Shown: positions 12,034 to 23,210, numbered from the stretch's first letter. The stretch is 64,000 nt of DNA from Polytrichum commune (GCA_950295325.1 OX485807.1:50622440-50686439); one strand, 5' to 3'. The notes: generated by a model not told the origin, from the sequence alone. Translations and numbers: made by a program.

Positions 12034-13660
12034 GTTTCAGTTTCATTTCCAGTCACTGGAGTCAGCTTCAGAGCTACAATAAAGGGGGAGAATTGACCCG
12101 CTAGTTGCAGATGAACATGTTGAGTTTAAGAAATAACCGGTTGAAGTTCAAGACTTCAAAAAAATTAACGATGATTTTAGAGGATACAATGAAATGTACC
12201 TCAACACGTTAGTAAAGAAAAACCGAAAGATCACAACATATAACCACTTGGACTTGGAAACATTAGGGTCTTGACCGATTATGTCCAAAAATCTCACTGG
12301 ACACTTCAAAGATATTAAACCAAAGCATGGTCTGGCCGTTTCATCTCTGTCACCACACGTGTAAGTTAACTAAGCTTACTTAAAATGGGGCAAAGTTATG
12401 GAGGGGTGGAGCACTGCCCGGGAAGTTTTGGGGCATAGGCAGGCAAGATCCTAGTGATTCTAAATCTTGCCAGTTACATGTTGACGTCTTCCGGGTTTGC
12501 TTGCATTCATTTGAGGTATATTCTTCCATAGATTCCTCTAAATGATGGGTGATTCTCCTTAAGTCTCGAACTTCAACCAGTTATTTTTCAAACTCAACCG
12601 GTTTATTTGTAACTAACCTCCGGTTCTTTCCGAGCAGTGGGGTGGAGAACAATTCAATTTTTTGCAAATGAAAATTTTGAATGTCCTATGTTGAGGTTAT
12701 GTTGGAACTGTGCAGGTTAAGAGTTTCTGTTTGAAATTATGAAGGTTTACAACGCCTTCCCTCAAGGGACATGAACAATGCCTTTTTTAAAATAAAAAAT
12801 TGTTTCTTTAATCTTAAAGGAGCCCACCTTCCGAGAGGAGGGAAATACCCTCACCGTGACGCTTGGTTGAGCATGACCGTGGTATAGAAAAATAGGCTCC
12901 CGTTCACGTTGGTGTATAAACCAAACCCTGATGATACTTTTATTTATTTATTTTGTTTACTCAAAACTTATGGCACTTATGTAAATTGATCAATTTTTCT
13001 TTCTTTCAAGTTATATGGTCATGCATTTATGCATTTCGTTTTATGTTTCAAAAGAATTCAATTTGTATATGAAGCCCATACATGATGTAAGGTAGTTGAC
13101 CCATTCCTGACCACCACCCACCCCATTTTGCAACTTAGGCCAACCTATTTCTGTGCATCACAACATCATTCTATGTTCAATGTTGACATGTCATGGTCAA
13201 AATCCAGCTCAGTCAAATGCTAGTGATTATGTTGACAACTGGGTTAATATTGCAAGCATATTTAAGTCTCGTAGTTATTGATTGCGGGAATCAAGCATTC
13301 TTGGTTCTCTAACGATCGGTGATGGGGAAGAAGGTCGCCTTTATCATAAATATGATCCGAAGAGAATATGCACTAATTTTTTTACATTTATTTGATTATT
13401 GCCAAAAAAAATCATGAAGAAATATGAATTGCTTCTTGTTTCTATTCCTCTACATGGAAGTAAATTTCTCTAATCATACCTAAACCACATATATGCTAAG
13501 TTGCTTAAGTGGTCAAGGAATGGGTCGGCTACCTCACACGGTCCATCATATGTTCATCTCAATACTAATAATTGCTTCTCAAGGAAAATACGTTAAAATT
13601 TTTGAAAGGCGAACTATGGTAAGGCATTTATAAGAAGAAGAGGTTGAGAAAAGTTGACAT
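12034..13660. other. Intergenic, nothing recognised
   Basis: No supported gene. Short CAACCGGTT-like words near 12,130 and 12,590 echo the minisatellite at 21,300-21,850, without forming an array. Confidence 0.45.
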
Positions 13661-13666
13661 GTATTA

Positions 13667-14002
13667 AAGTTATCCTTTAATTCAACCGGAGTTTTGATTG
13701 GGGGTTTTGTTGTTTTGCATACAAACTTTCCATGTCCACAAAGTTTTTGGTATATGCTTGGAGTCAATGTAGAGGAGTGAATGAAGAACATCATATTTTG
13801 GTTCGTTAGGGACCAAACTCATTTTAGCTCCTCTTTGGCATGCCGAAATGTGTCTACCCCTAGATGAACAAATTTAAGATGTTCTTCATTCAGACCTCCA
13901 CAACAACTCCAAGCACGCACCCAAAAACTTACTGGGGATGAAAAGTTTGTATGCAAGAAAACAATCTACCGATCGAAACTCCGGTTGAATTAAAATATAA
14001 CT
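13667..14002. mobile_element. Palindromic foldback MITE, AGTTATCCTTTAATTCAAC family, copy 1
   Basis: The left end AGTTATCCTTTAATTCAACC is inverted at the right end (GGTTGAATTAAAATATAACT). The inverted similarity runs almost to the centre: gtatatgcttggagtcaatg against ctccaagcacgca, and gaatgaagaacatc against gatgttcttcattc. Four more copies lie in introns of the kinase-like gene at 58.9-63.8 kb. Confidence 0.75.
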
Positions 14003-14602
14003 CTCTCGTCTTGGAAAATTGGCAACAAGGATGTTTGACATGCATGACAATCAATACGAGCTTTCAGTGGGGATGAAATATCATCCACCACGTTTTGAAG
14101 TCGAATCGATCACACCAGCTTTCACACATCACCCATAGTTCAGTGATATGAGAAAGTGACCTAAATCATAAGTCTTGTTATATATGTACATGAATTGGTC
14201 TCTTAATCCTCGGCATTAGCACAAGATAATCTCCATCGATGATCTACCATATTCACAAATCCCCTGAAACTTCTCCTTATACACATACACAAAATTAACT
14301 CCTAGTTCTCTTCAATCACCTTCAACTTTATAACAACTTTGCAACCAACAAAGCCAAGTTGTCCAGTCGACTCTCCTCCTGAGTCACAACCTTGCATTAT
14401 TATAAAAAAACCATAAAAAAATAAAAAACAATGTATTGTTGTTTGCAATAAAATCACACATGTGGGGCGCTGAATCGGTGGTGGTCAAATGCCCGGAGCC
14501 GCTGAAATTTATGGCTAGAAATGAATGTAAGATCAGAATCCCCGACATGCTGGGTGCCGATCTCATGGAGAATTTTCTAACTATGGGCCGTGCTAGATAT
14601 TA

Positions 14603-15659
14603 GGGCCACGTCACACACGAGACCGAGTGCCCGTGACCATCGCACTTCAAGCACTCTCATTGGTGGAAAAGGCGGAGCCGGTCCAAGTTCGCTACTTCAC
14701 GCTACGCTTGAGGGACCAACGGAGTATGTGGATGCAAGGTGGAGGTTAAGTCCACATGGTTTCTTGCGTGGCATCGAATGGATCATGTTGCGTGGTCACG
14801 GGGATTGTTTTCAAAAACCACCTCTTGGAGGTAGGTTTGACACAAAACCGGGAGACCGTGGCACTCCGAACGCTCACAACTGTTGAGTAGTTATATTAGG
14901 GTAGAGGCGTCCATAACTGAATACTTAAGAGATCATACGCCAAATCTGGAGAAGTAGAAGGCGGTGTAAATTTTCCCCGTGTAAAAAGATAGAAATCAGG
15001 AGGATTATAAAGTCGTTGGTGATTTTCTTTCTTAAATTGAAATCAAAGTGAAAATTTGAAGTTGAAAGTTGGCCTAATCACGTGAACAATGTCTAGAGTT
15101 TGCCATAACCGCTCAATTTGAGATGAATTCCTCTTCACTTTAGCACTCATAACCTGGGACATGTGTCATGGCACTATCGATCCTTTAGCGATACCGTAAT
15201 TGAAGTTGGAGACTTGGCGTTAGTTTCCATATAAGCCGCTTCGCTCACCAAATTCTAATGGAAATGTAGATTCCACCTGGTAGCATCTACATTTCCACTA
15301 GAATTTGGTGGGTGAGCAACCTATATGGAAACTGATTCTTAGAAACCGTGAAGTGTGGAGAGCTATTTTAACCACCCATGGCCAAAATATTTATATTGAA
15401 ATCAATCCTAGCACGATCAAAATTACGGCACCCTATAGAATCCCGGTCATGAATATATCATGTGGGAGGACCCCACATGATAGAGATTCATTGAGATAGC
15501 GTATGGTTGAGGGCTCAATCACATATGACTTTACACTATGCTTGAGGGCCCATGACCACACTACATGATTTTGGAAGTGTCTTGGGACGGCCTTTCGACG
15601 CTTCTTTTGGTCTTTCACAATTTCATAGTCAGACTCTTGGATCATGTGTGAAATGGCCC
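14603..15659. mobile_element. PIF/Harbinger-like element, GGGCCACTTCACAC family, 1.06 kb
   Basis: Starts GGGCCACGTCACACACGAG after TTA. It ends GTGTGAAATGGCCC followed by TTG, so the terminal repeats are inverted and the 3-bp flank differs by one base. The interior contains the segment shared with 11,170-11,500 and a hairpin at 15,222-15,333. The open frame at 14,590-14,886 crosses the left terminus and resembles no protein I know, so I do not call it a gene. Confidence 0.55.
15222..15333. repeat. 112-bp hairpin with arms of about 50 bp
   Basis: The left arm (agtttccatata ... caccaaattct ... ggaaatgtagat) is complementary to the right arm (atctacatttcc ... agaatttggtg ... tatatggaaact), with a short loop near 15,273-15,285. 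It interrupts a sequence that is continuous at 11.4 kb, so it looks inserted. It could be a tiny foldback MITE or a small-RNA precursor. Confidence 0.7.
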
Positions 15660-15664
15660 TTGGA

Positions 15665-16043
15665 TGGGGCATGGTGCCTTAAATCCGAGGCCTTAACCCA
15701 GACCCCATGGAAAGTTTGAGGTTGAGCCACGTAAGGTTAGAATAATACTCGGATGGGTAACCTTCCTGGCACTTCATATGTGATGCACCTTACCGGCTAC
15801 GATTCACCCAATTATTATGGGGATAATCCAAGTGAGCACAATATTTTAAACCAACTGTATGGGAGCCTAGGGGCTTGCCCTTAGGGGAGATAGGTGTCAA
15901 CATGCTTGCCTATGCCCATTCAAAGTGTTCATCTTTCAAAGAAGACAATAGTCTTAGGGCCCCCTCTAATTCTTGTAATGTGTGTTTTGGGATTGCATAT
16001 AGAGTTAGACCAACTCGAAAATGAAGCAACACCATACTTCATG
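15665..16043 (+). mobile_element. 5S-rRNA-derived SINE-like copy 1
   Basis: The head (about 15,690-15,790) reads ACCCCATGGAAAG, GTTGAGCCACGTAAGG, then AATAATACTCGGATGGGTAACC. In spacing and sequence this follows the 3' half of plant 5S rRNA (ATCCCATCAGAAC, GTTAAGCGTGC, AGTAGTACTAGGATGGGTGACC), including the internal promoter region. A non-5S body of about 250 bp follows, ending accaactcgaaaatgaagca. That head-and-body structure is what 5S-headed SINEs (SINE3 type) have. It is not an intact 5S gene. Confidence 0.6.
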
Positions 16044-16352
16044 CCGCTAGAATAGTACTTGGATGGGTGACCTTCATAGCACTTGATATTCAATGCACCA
16101 TACCAACTACAATCCACCCATTCACAACGGGGGTTTCAACCAACCATCTGGGAAAACTAGGGGCTTGCCCTCATGAGAAAATAGGTGCTAGTCGGCTTGT
16201 CTGTGCAAGTTCAAGATGTCCACCTTCAAAAAGAGGCAAGAGTCTTGGACCCCCGCTAATTCTTGTAATGCATGGTTTGAGATTTACATACAAACTTAGA
16301 CCAACTCGAAAATGAAGCAACACCATAATTCAAGTCAGTGGCAACATATTGG
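16044..16352 (+). mobile_element. 5S-rRNA-derived SINE-like copy 2
   Basis: Directly after copy 1. It begins inside the 5S-like head (AGAATAGTACTTGGATGGG then TGACCTTC) and repeats the same body (ggggcttgccct, cttgtaatg, accaactcgaaaatgaagca) ending near ataattcaagtcagtggcaa. The same body occurs in reverse orientation three times in homoserine kinase intron 1. Confidence 0.6.
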
Positions 16353-16494
16353 CAATATTGGAGTCATTATTCGTTCTAATGTGGGGTCCTCACTCCCACC
16401 GAATGCGTAGATGCTTTAGCCGTGGGGGTAGTGATTATTCATCACATGCGAAAATCTAGACCAACACCTGAAAATCAAATTGTCAAGGGTAGAA

Positions 16495-16895
16495 TTAACC
16501 CTTAAACGACAGAGCAAGCCCGAGGGGCTTGATTTCTACATAATCTTCTCTGTAGCTCTTCCGGTACTCAACTTTTCACTTATTTTTTGATATCATTCTA
16601 ATCACCTTCTTATGATACATTCACAAAGTGAACTTTTACAATTGAAATCACAATTTGTATGAGTGATTTGTGCTTTGAAAGGATTGTGGTAGGTAGGTTG
16701 GGGTTGCACACAACCTTGTAGGAGGTTGCAAGCTCATCATTGATTGGCTCATTCATGATGCCCAAGTTCAAAAAGTGCACTATTCATGATGCCCAAGTTC
16801 AAAAAGTGCACTATTCATGATGCCCAAGCATAAAAGATGCCGTGATCCAATTTGGGGTTGCCCGCCCAAGCCATGAATTGTCGTTTAAGGGTTAA
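16495..16895. mobile_element. TIR element with perfect 17-bp ends and internal 31-bp tandem repeat
   Basis: TTAACCCTTAAACGACA at 16,495-16,511 is perfectly inverted at 16,879-16,895. Inside, a 31-bp unit (ttcatgatgcccaagttcaa plus 11 more bases) is repeated about 2.5 times at 16,752-16,830. No open frame of note. Superfamily uncertain, because the terminal TTA/TAA could be part of the repeat or a target duplication. Confidence 0.7.
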
Positions 16896-16905
16896 GTAAC
16901 ATAAA

Positions 16906-17054
16906 CATTATTCATGTCCATAACAATGTTTTGTGGGATTGATAGTATTCCATGGAATATTCTTGGATATTTCCCACATCCAATATGGAAATATCCAAGA
17001 ATATTATGTGGAGTACTATCATTCCCACAAAACATTGTTATGGATCTGAATATT
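16906..17054. repeat. Long hairpin, arms about 60-70 bp
   Basis: The left arm (tccataacaatgttttgtggg ... ggaatattcttggatattt) is largely complementary to the right arm (aaatatccaagaatatt ... cccacaaaacattgttatgga), separated by a loop of roughly 12 bases near 16,975-16,986. The stem has few mismatches. Lengths suit either a foldback MITE or a microRNA-type precursor; the sequence alone does not decide. Confidence 0.75.
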
Positions 17055-17396
17055 GTTATGAAGGCATTGCTAAGTGCCCATTTGATTACATATTAATACA
17101 TTGGAGTTACTTGTAATATAAATAAGATGGAACATAGGTTTAGTCTTGAACCCTGAGATTATGAGAATTAACATAAAGTTACCCAAGTTTTCCCTAATGC
17201 TTAAATTATCTTACACAAAGAGTGGTGTTGGGCTATCAAAAACTGGCTTTCTAGCTTGTCCTACTAGGATGGGTGGGTCAAGCCAATCTTGCATAGGGTG
17301 ATCCATGATTTAGGACAACGGGTCCCATGCACATACGCTATTTTAGATCTTACTATTATTTCAAAGTTTTAAAGGTAGGGAGGAGGCACTACTAGG

Positions 17397-18582
17397 AAAG
17401 GGGGTCCTTTCACACACAAAAACAACACAAAATTAACACTTTTCAAGGACCATGACACATGTCGTGGGTAGTTGCAGCCACTGTGCAGAAGGTGTCATCT
17501 TGGACCAGTCCTAATTTTTAACACATGAGATGTCGGAATCGTGTCGTGGTTTTAATTAGCAAGTATAGACTTTGACCTCGATCAGCGGTAATTTTTTATT
17601 ATGAATAATTTATGTAAAGTTTAATTAGTGCATATCACATTAAAAATGATTTTGTAAGGTAGGTGCCTACCACTGAAGCCCTAACCGGGCCACTTATAAC
17701 CTAACCCACCTTCCCTAGGGGGTTACAAACCACCTACAAATCCAAGTATAGGGCGCGGAAGGCCAAGGGATTCTAACCATGCACCTCATGGTTCCCACTT
17801 GGAGGCCTTAGCCACTATTGTCTATTATTTATAATTTACTACCTATGGTTTATTATTTACAGTCTACTATTTATTATTTACTTCATACTATTTATGATCT
17901 ACTATCTATTTTTAATTTTTAATAGTATATTATTTAATTTTAATGTACTATTATTTATTTTACTATTTTACTATTTACTATTTACGGTCTTTTATTATTA
18001 TTTATTTATTATAGTATATTGTTTATTATTTACGGCATGTTATAATTATTTACTGTTTATAGTATAATATATACTATTTACGGCATGTTATTATTATTTA
18101 CTCTTTATTGTATATTAGTTACTATTTATGGCATGTTAGTATTATTGTCTGTTTATATTATATTATTAAATATTTATGCCATGGTCTTATTATTTACTGT
18201 TTATAGTATATTGGTTACTATATACCCTGAAATATTTCATGTTTATTATTTACTAAGTACTATTACAATGCTTTGATGTCGGATGAATGAAAAATACACT
18301 TGTATGCGGTAATTGCCTCTCTCTTATCTTAGTAATTAATGAAGTAGGTGACTTATATCTAGGTCTAAATCTAGCTAGAAGATCTATAAAACGCATTAAT
18401 TATAGAACATTCCTTCATGGACTTTTTGTATGACACAAAAGTGACACAACTCCCACACATGTAAAAAATGTGTCGCGGAGCTCAAAATTTGAGCCCCAAA
18501 TTCGAGTGTATGCAAATATCCCACACAGGGGGCCCTCCGTATCATAGGGGTATGTTAGAAAGGACCCCCATTCCTTCTAGTG
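17397..18582. mobile_element. Non-autonomous CACTA (En/Spm-type) element
   Basis: Begins CACTACTAGGAAAGGGGGTC and ends, read inverted, CACTAGAAGGAATGGGGGTC. It is flanked on both sides by AGG (17,394-17,396 and 18,583-18,585), a 3-bp target duplication. CACTA termini with a 3-bp duplication are diagnostic of this superfamily. At 1,186 bp it has no transposase frame. The interior (about 17,815-18,270) is a degenerate TATTATTTACTATTTA-type AT-rich repeat. Confidence 0.85.
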
Positions 18583-18585
18583 AGG

Positions 18586-19660
18586 TCCCAAAACTTTTTC
18601 CCAACTTTCAAAATAGGTTCCAATACAGATAGGTTCCAATACACGACTAGCTAACAAACTCTTAATAGAAAGTTTTCTCAAAGAAGGATCAAACTTATTG
18701 TGTCACATCAACCCCATTACGAGTGCAAGCAACTGTTGGCGGTGGCCTTCTATTGTTGGTGAGATTGATGAAAATGACGGGTGCATAGAATGATACTTAG
18801 ATTTACTTGGGAATTTTTTGGACGAGTCATGATCCGAACCAATGTTGGGTGGGTATTTAATTTTGTTACTAACCTCTAGTTTTAATTTTTGAACACAAAT
18901 TAGAAGCAAACAACCTTTAATTACAAAGTTTTGGGAGTTCTTACAATAAAAGAACATTTGGTCCCAATTATTCAAATATTCAAAAATCCCACAATTTCCA
19001 TGATAGAATTGGTAAAGAACCATCGATTTTTTGGATTTTTATTTGGTTTATTTGGTTTAACTTTAATTTTAATTTAGAACCACGGTTATGAATCAAGAAT
19101 TTTTTTAAAATTTGAGAACCATGGTTAAAAATGTAAAGAACCGCCTTGATAACTAGCAGGGGTTTGTGCCAATTTTAATACCCGCCCAACATTCATCCAA
19201 ACACATTCAAGGCTACCATGGCTTGCATCTCCCTATCCTTGTGGCCTTTCTTCCTTGTGTGCTCCAAGAATAGTGCACTAAGAAAGTGGAACTATGTTCT
19301 TGTAAATGTTGAAGTTTAAGCTACACTTACAAATGAAGGTATAAACAAGTGAAATGCGAGAGATTTTCTAGAATCAAGAGAGATAGTAATCCAAAGCTTT
19401 TAGAGTTACAAAATTCCCAATGATAAAGTTTATATTTGGATTTTGGAGCTAGGACTGTCCATAGTACAACCACATGCCTTAAATATCCATTCAACTTTTT
19501 TGCTTGTAACCAATACGCATAGGAGAGGCATTGTCATTGGATTTGATTATTGCACTTCTAATTGGAGGGATCTGACACGTTGCTTGTGAGTGGACCTTAG
19601 GGTGATGCCCGAGTCTTGTAAAGGCAACAAAACGATGGCCACTCATATGGAGAGGTGATT
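18586..19660. other. Intergenic, nothing recognised
   Basis: No supported gene or element boundary on either strand; open frames are short and do not resemble known proteins. Confidence 0.45.
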
Positions 19661-19670
19661 GAGAGCATGG

Positions 19671-20079
19671 CACGGGGGGTGCACTTCATTGTCAAGTTGA
19701 ACACCACGTGCGATAAAACAAAATCTACTTTTTACATAAAGCATCACCAAAATGGTTCAAAAGTTTATGATTTTTTTTTCATGAGTAGATATACATAGTA
19801 TCTATTACATAGTAAAAATTGGTAACCAAATTTGATGATTTGTTTTTTTTATAAAACATACCGTTTCTAACTAGAATGACGCAACATTGAACTAAACAAA
19901 TTACTACAAAAATGAAGATGACTAAAAATTTCAAAAAAATATACAAAAGATATTATCAATGGTTATGTGTATGTAGAAAAAATATCATAATTTTAAAAAT
20001 TATCTATGGCATGTAATATAGGGTAGCAAACTTTTATCGCACGTGGTTATGAAATGTAAGGGGGTGTGATCCCCCCGTG
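19671..20079. mobile_element. hAT-like MITE with 8-bp target duplication
   Basis: CACGGGGGG at 19,671-19,679 is inverted as CCCCCCGTG at 20,071-20,079. A second inverted block (ccacgtgcgataaaa against ttttatcgcacgtgg) lies further in. Both flanks carry GAGCATGG (19,663-19,670 and 20,080-20,087). A perfect 8-bp duplication fits the hAT superfamily. 409 bp, non-coding. Confidence 0.8.
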
Positions 20080-20484
20080 GAGCATGGGTGGTGCTATAGA
20101 GCTGCTAAGGGACCACAACACTAAGCTTCGTGAAGGCTAAGTGTAGGGGTGGCCTTGAAAGAGGAGCCTCATGCTACCTCTTAGAGGCGCTATCACCATA
20201 TCTCTTATTGGAGATCTTATCAATCTTTTATTTTCCGGTGCTTCTTTTTTGGGATTGCTCTAAGAACATATATTTTCTTTTTTTTAAACTTTGCAAAACT
20301 GACATTGAGATTCAAGAAACTTCAAGACATTTTTCTGGTGATTTAGTTGAAATATATTTGGTGTTTTCCCATGCATGTGGTAATTACCGACTTGAAGAGT
20401 CTAGTAAATATAAATATCTTTAGATTCAGAATTGTTCTTATCATGTAGAAGGCAAGAGGCCATGAATAGAAATGCGAGTCTTAA

Positions 20485-20995
20485 GGGTTGCTTCACACTA
20501 TGGCTGGAGGTCGAGAGGCCATCGATTTCCATCAATCAATTTGCAAGAAATCCAAAATTCGGCCTCTCAACTCCTCACACTAGAGGCCAAAGTCCAAAGG
20601 CCATTGCTTTCCAAAATGTCTACATGGCAATATTTTTTGACCAAGGCGAGGGACTCTCGAAGGAAGTTTGGGTCAGACATAATTGGAAACCCAAACTATG
20701 ATCAAGAGGCCGTCGGTTTTTTTTTAAATAAAAATAAAAATTGACAAGATCTTGGCTGTTAGATTGGAGGGGTTGTTTTGGGCAAGGAATAAAGTGGGAT
20801 GTTCCTTCTTCCTCTCTCTCTCTCTCTCTTGAACTTTGGACTTGGCCTTTGGAGGCTTCACACTATACCCGCCCGAAGGCTCCAATTCTTATATTTTATT
20901 GGCTATTTGCAACCCATTTCTTTGGACTCTCAACAAAGTTTGGCCCTTCAATCCCACGGCCTCTCAACTTGGATGACCGTAGTGTGAAGCGACCC
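20485..20995. mobile_element. PIF/Harbinger-like MITE, GGGTTGCTTCACAC family, copy 2
   Basis: Starts GGGTTGCTTCACACTATGG and ends GTAGTGTGAAGCGACCC, with flanks TAA and CAA. The right half is the reverse complement of the left half of the copy at 11,552-12,030 (shared words include gattggaggggttgttttgg and ctttggaggcttcacacta). A (CT)n run lies near 20,812-20,830. Confidence 0.7.
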
Positions 20996-21178
20996 CAAGG
21001 AATTATTGTCATGCATGAGGCAATGCAAGATAGGAGAGCTAGAGGCGGGAGGTATGGAAACTTAATTGGAAAAGAAAAGAAAAGAAAAACACACACACAC
21101 AAATGTCATCGGAGCCCATACAATGTGGGACCCTTAGACTCTAAACAACACTGACACCCCCCAATTATCTGACCCTTA

Positions 21179-22031
21179 GAGCAAGCCCAATCATTCCTGG
21201 ATCTGCATCTGCATCCAAGAATGAAAAGTGGCCTCCCTCCAGGATGCATATGCAGACCCAGGCAAAACTGCCACTCATCCTGCATTCTTTACTTTTGGAT
21301 TTCCGACAAAGAGTAAACATGAATTGGTTACTTCTCAAACTCAACCGGATCATCTGTAGATATGTGTTGCTGTGCACCTTAAGCATCAACCGGTTGCTTC
21401 TCAAACTCACACAAATCTTCTGTAAATTTGTTTTTACTGTGCACCCTAAGCATCAACTGGTTGCTTCTCAAACTCAGCCGGTTACTTCTCAAACTCAACC
21501 GGATCATCTGTAGATCTGTGTTACTGTGCACCCTAAGCATCAACCGGTTGCTTCTCAAACTCAGCCGATTACTTAACCGGAACCAATAATTTCTCAAGCC
21601 CAACTAGTTATTTCATAAACTCAACCGGCTCATCTGCGATATGTGATTTTTCTGAAGTCATCTTCAACCGGTTCATTTGTAAAGGGTAATTTTCCCGAAT
21701 CCCCAAACCTCAACCAGTAATTTCTCAAACCCAAGCAGTTCATGTGTACGTGTTGCTTAACCTCAACCGGTAATTTCTCAAACCCAAGCAGTTCATGTGT
21801 ACGTAATTTCTCAAACTCAGTTGTTCCATCAACAAAGTTCTCTATCCTTTAGCTGATAGCAGGCTCCCTGCATATCTCGCCGAAATGCAAGGAGTTATGC
21901 ACTTCCTATATTACTTTACATCCAAGTTTAGGGTATAGTAGGGTGACCGGGCCAATATCCTACATCTGCATTTGCATCGCAGATGAGAAAGCGCAAATGC
22001 AGATGCAGGTGCAGGGTCACCGGGCTTGCCC
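21179..22031. mobile_element. PIF/Harbinger-like element carrying a CAACCGG minisatellite
   Basis: TTA flanks both ends (21,176-21,178 and 22,032-22,034). The termini GAGCAAGCCC and GGGCTTGCCC are inverted with one mismatch, followed inward by inverted ATCTGCATCTGCAT-type sequence. From about 21,310 to 21,850 the interior is a degenerate tandem repeat built on ggttgcttctcaaactcaac and catcaaccgg, in units of about 60-110 bp. The open frames here come from the repeat, not from genes. Confidence 0.65.
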
Positions 22032-22624
22032 TTAGACACTACACCGTTGGGGGACGTTTAGTGTCTTGCGTATATGAATACTTTACTTCATTAAACAATG
22101 AAGTTTTTACGTGAACAAAACATTATTATGTATATGCACGTTTCATAAAACGTCAAGGTCGTGAACTTCAAGGAAAGATGAGGTAGGATTCCATGTCGGA
22201 TTGACCGGAACCCAACATCTTTGCAACTTAGTTCCTTGTTCTTTTGAACATGCTTTTTTTGCAACAACTTTGAAAAAAACAACATCATTCAATTAATTTC
22301 TAATGATATCTGATACACAACTCCTCTGCATTGAGATATTACCAAGCCACACTCAATAACATTGTGCACAAATGTTAAAGGAAAAACTAATTTGAATATT
22401 GGGTTGTCTTAGGCGTCATATTCGCGTGTCTTGTGCTGCAATAACTTCCATTCCGTAGGCCTCGTCAAAAAGATTTTTGAGAAATTCTTGTCTTACTCCA
22501 AATTGCACTATAAAATGAAAACAAAACTCCATAACTTGTGACTCGGACCTTTTGACTGAGAGGAAATTGTTGCATATGATTGACCTCTCATTCATGGAAT
22601 GAATACACCTTGAAATATAGTGTG

Positions 22625-22936
22625 TAAGTTTGATACACAAAATACGATCGCATACACTAAATATCACTAACCATGTGAAAGTAAGTAACATGAAATGGAA
22701 ACTCAAATACTAAATATCAACTATGGTAATATGTGGAAGTTACATGCACGAATTCATTGTTAGTAAGAATGTGAAAAGAAATTAACAATGATAAAAGGAG
22801 AAGGGAGGTGGCGGTAGGGAAGATAGCGGCACATTTATGTCTAACACTAGTTATCAAAGAATTGAAAATTAGTGTTGAGCATGATAGGGTGGTAACAACA
22901 CTAAATATAATCAAACACTAAATATCATATTTAGTG
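22625..22936. mobile_element. Degraded MITE, CACTAAATATCATATTTAGTG type
   Basis: Left part contains catacactaaatatcactaa, right end reads aacactaaatatcatatttag then tgg. The terminal family is the same as at 6.7, 8.9 and 10.5 kb but the interior is not recognisably shared. Confidence 0.45.
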
Positions 22937-23210
22937 GAGTGCTAGTAGGAACTGTTCACTCGTGGCCTACACTTACTAGTAAGTGTGGGTGGGCTATGAT
23001 GCTCATATGTGCAACAATTTCCTTTTGCCCACCTTTTGTAACAAGAAGGTAAGAATTCAAGAAGAAAGGGTTAAGTAGGTAAATCTACTTGTGTAGACAC
23101 CTAGTGCGAAGAATTAGTTGTTGCGCGAGATCCTCCGACAAATTCAAGTGCCAAACTTGACTTAAAATATATATTCCCTCAAAAGCTTCCCTTTCTGTTG
23201 TCACCTCTGC

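Noticed and set aside
14590-14886. 98-codon plus-strand open frame as a gene
   Set aside because: It crosses the left terminus of a PIF/Harbinger-like element and resembles no protein family I know.
15665-16352. 5S rRNA genes
   Set aside because: Only the 3' half of 5S is matched, with many substitutions, and a constant non-5S body follows. These are derived elements, not genes.
20741-21154. 137-codon plus-strand open frame
   Set aside because: Lies inside a MITE and its flank. A related frame appears in reverse in the sister copy at 11.5 kb because the sequence is a transposon, not a conserved protein.
21165-21603. Open frames with repeated SLRSNRL-type peptides
   Set aside because: The peptide repeat is a translation of the CAACCGG minisatellite; all frames show repeats.
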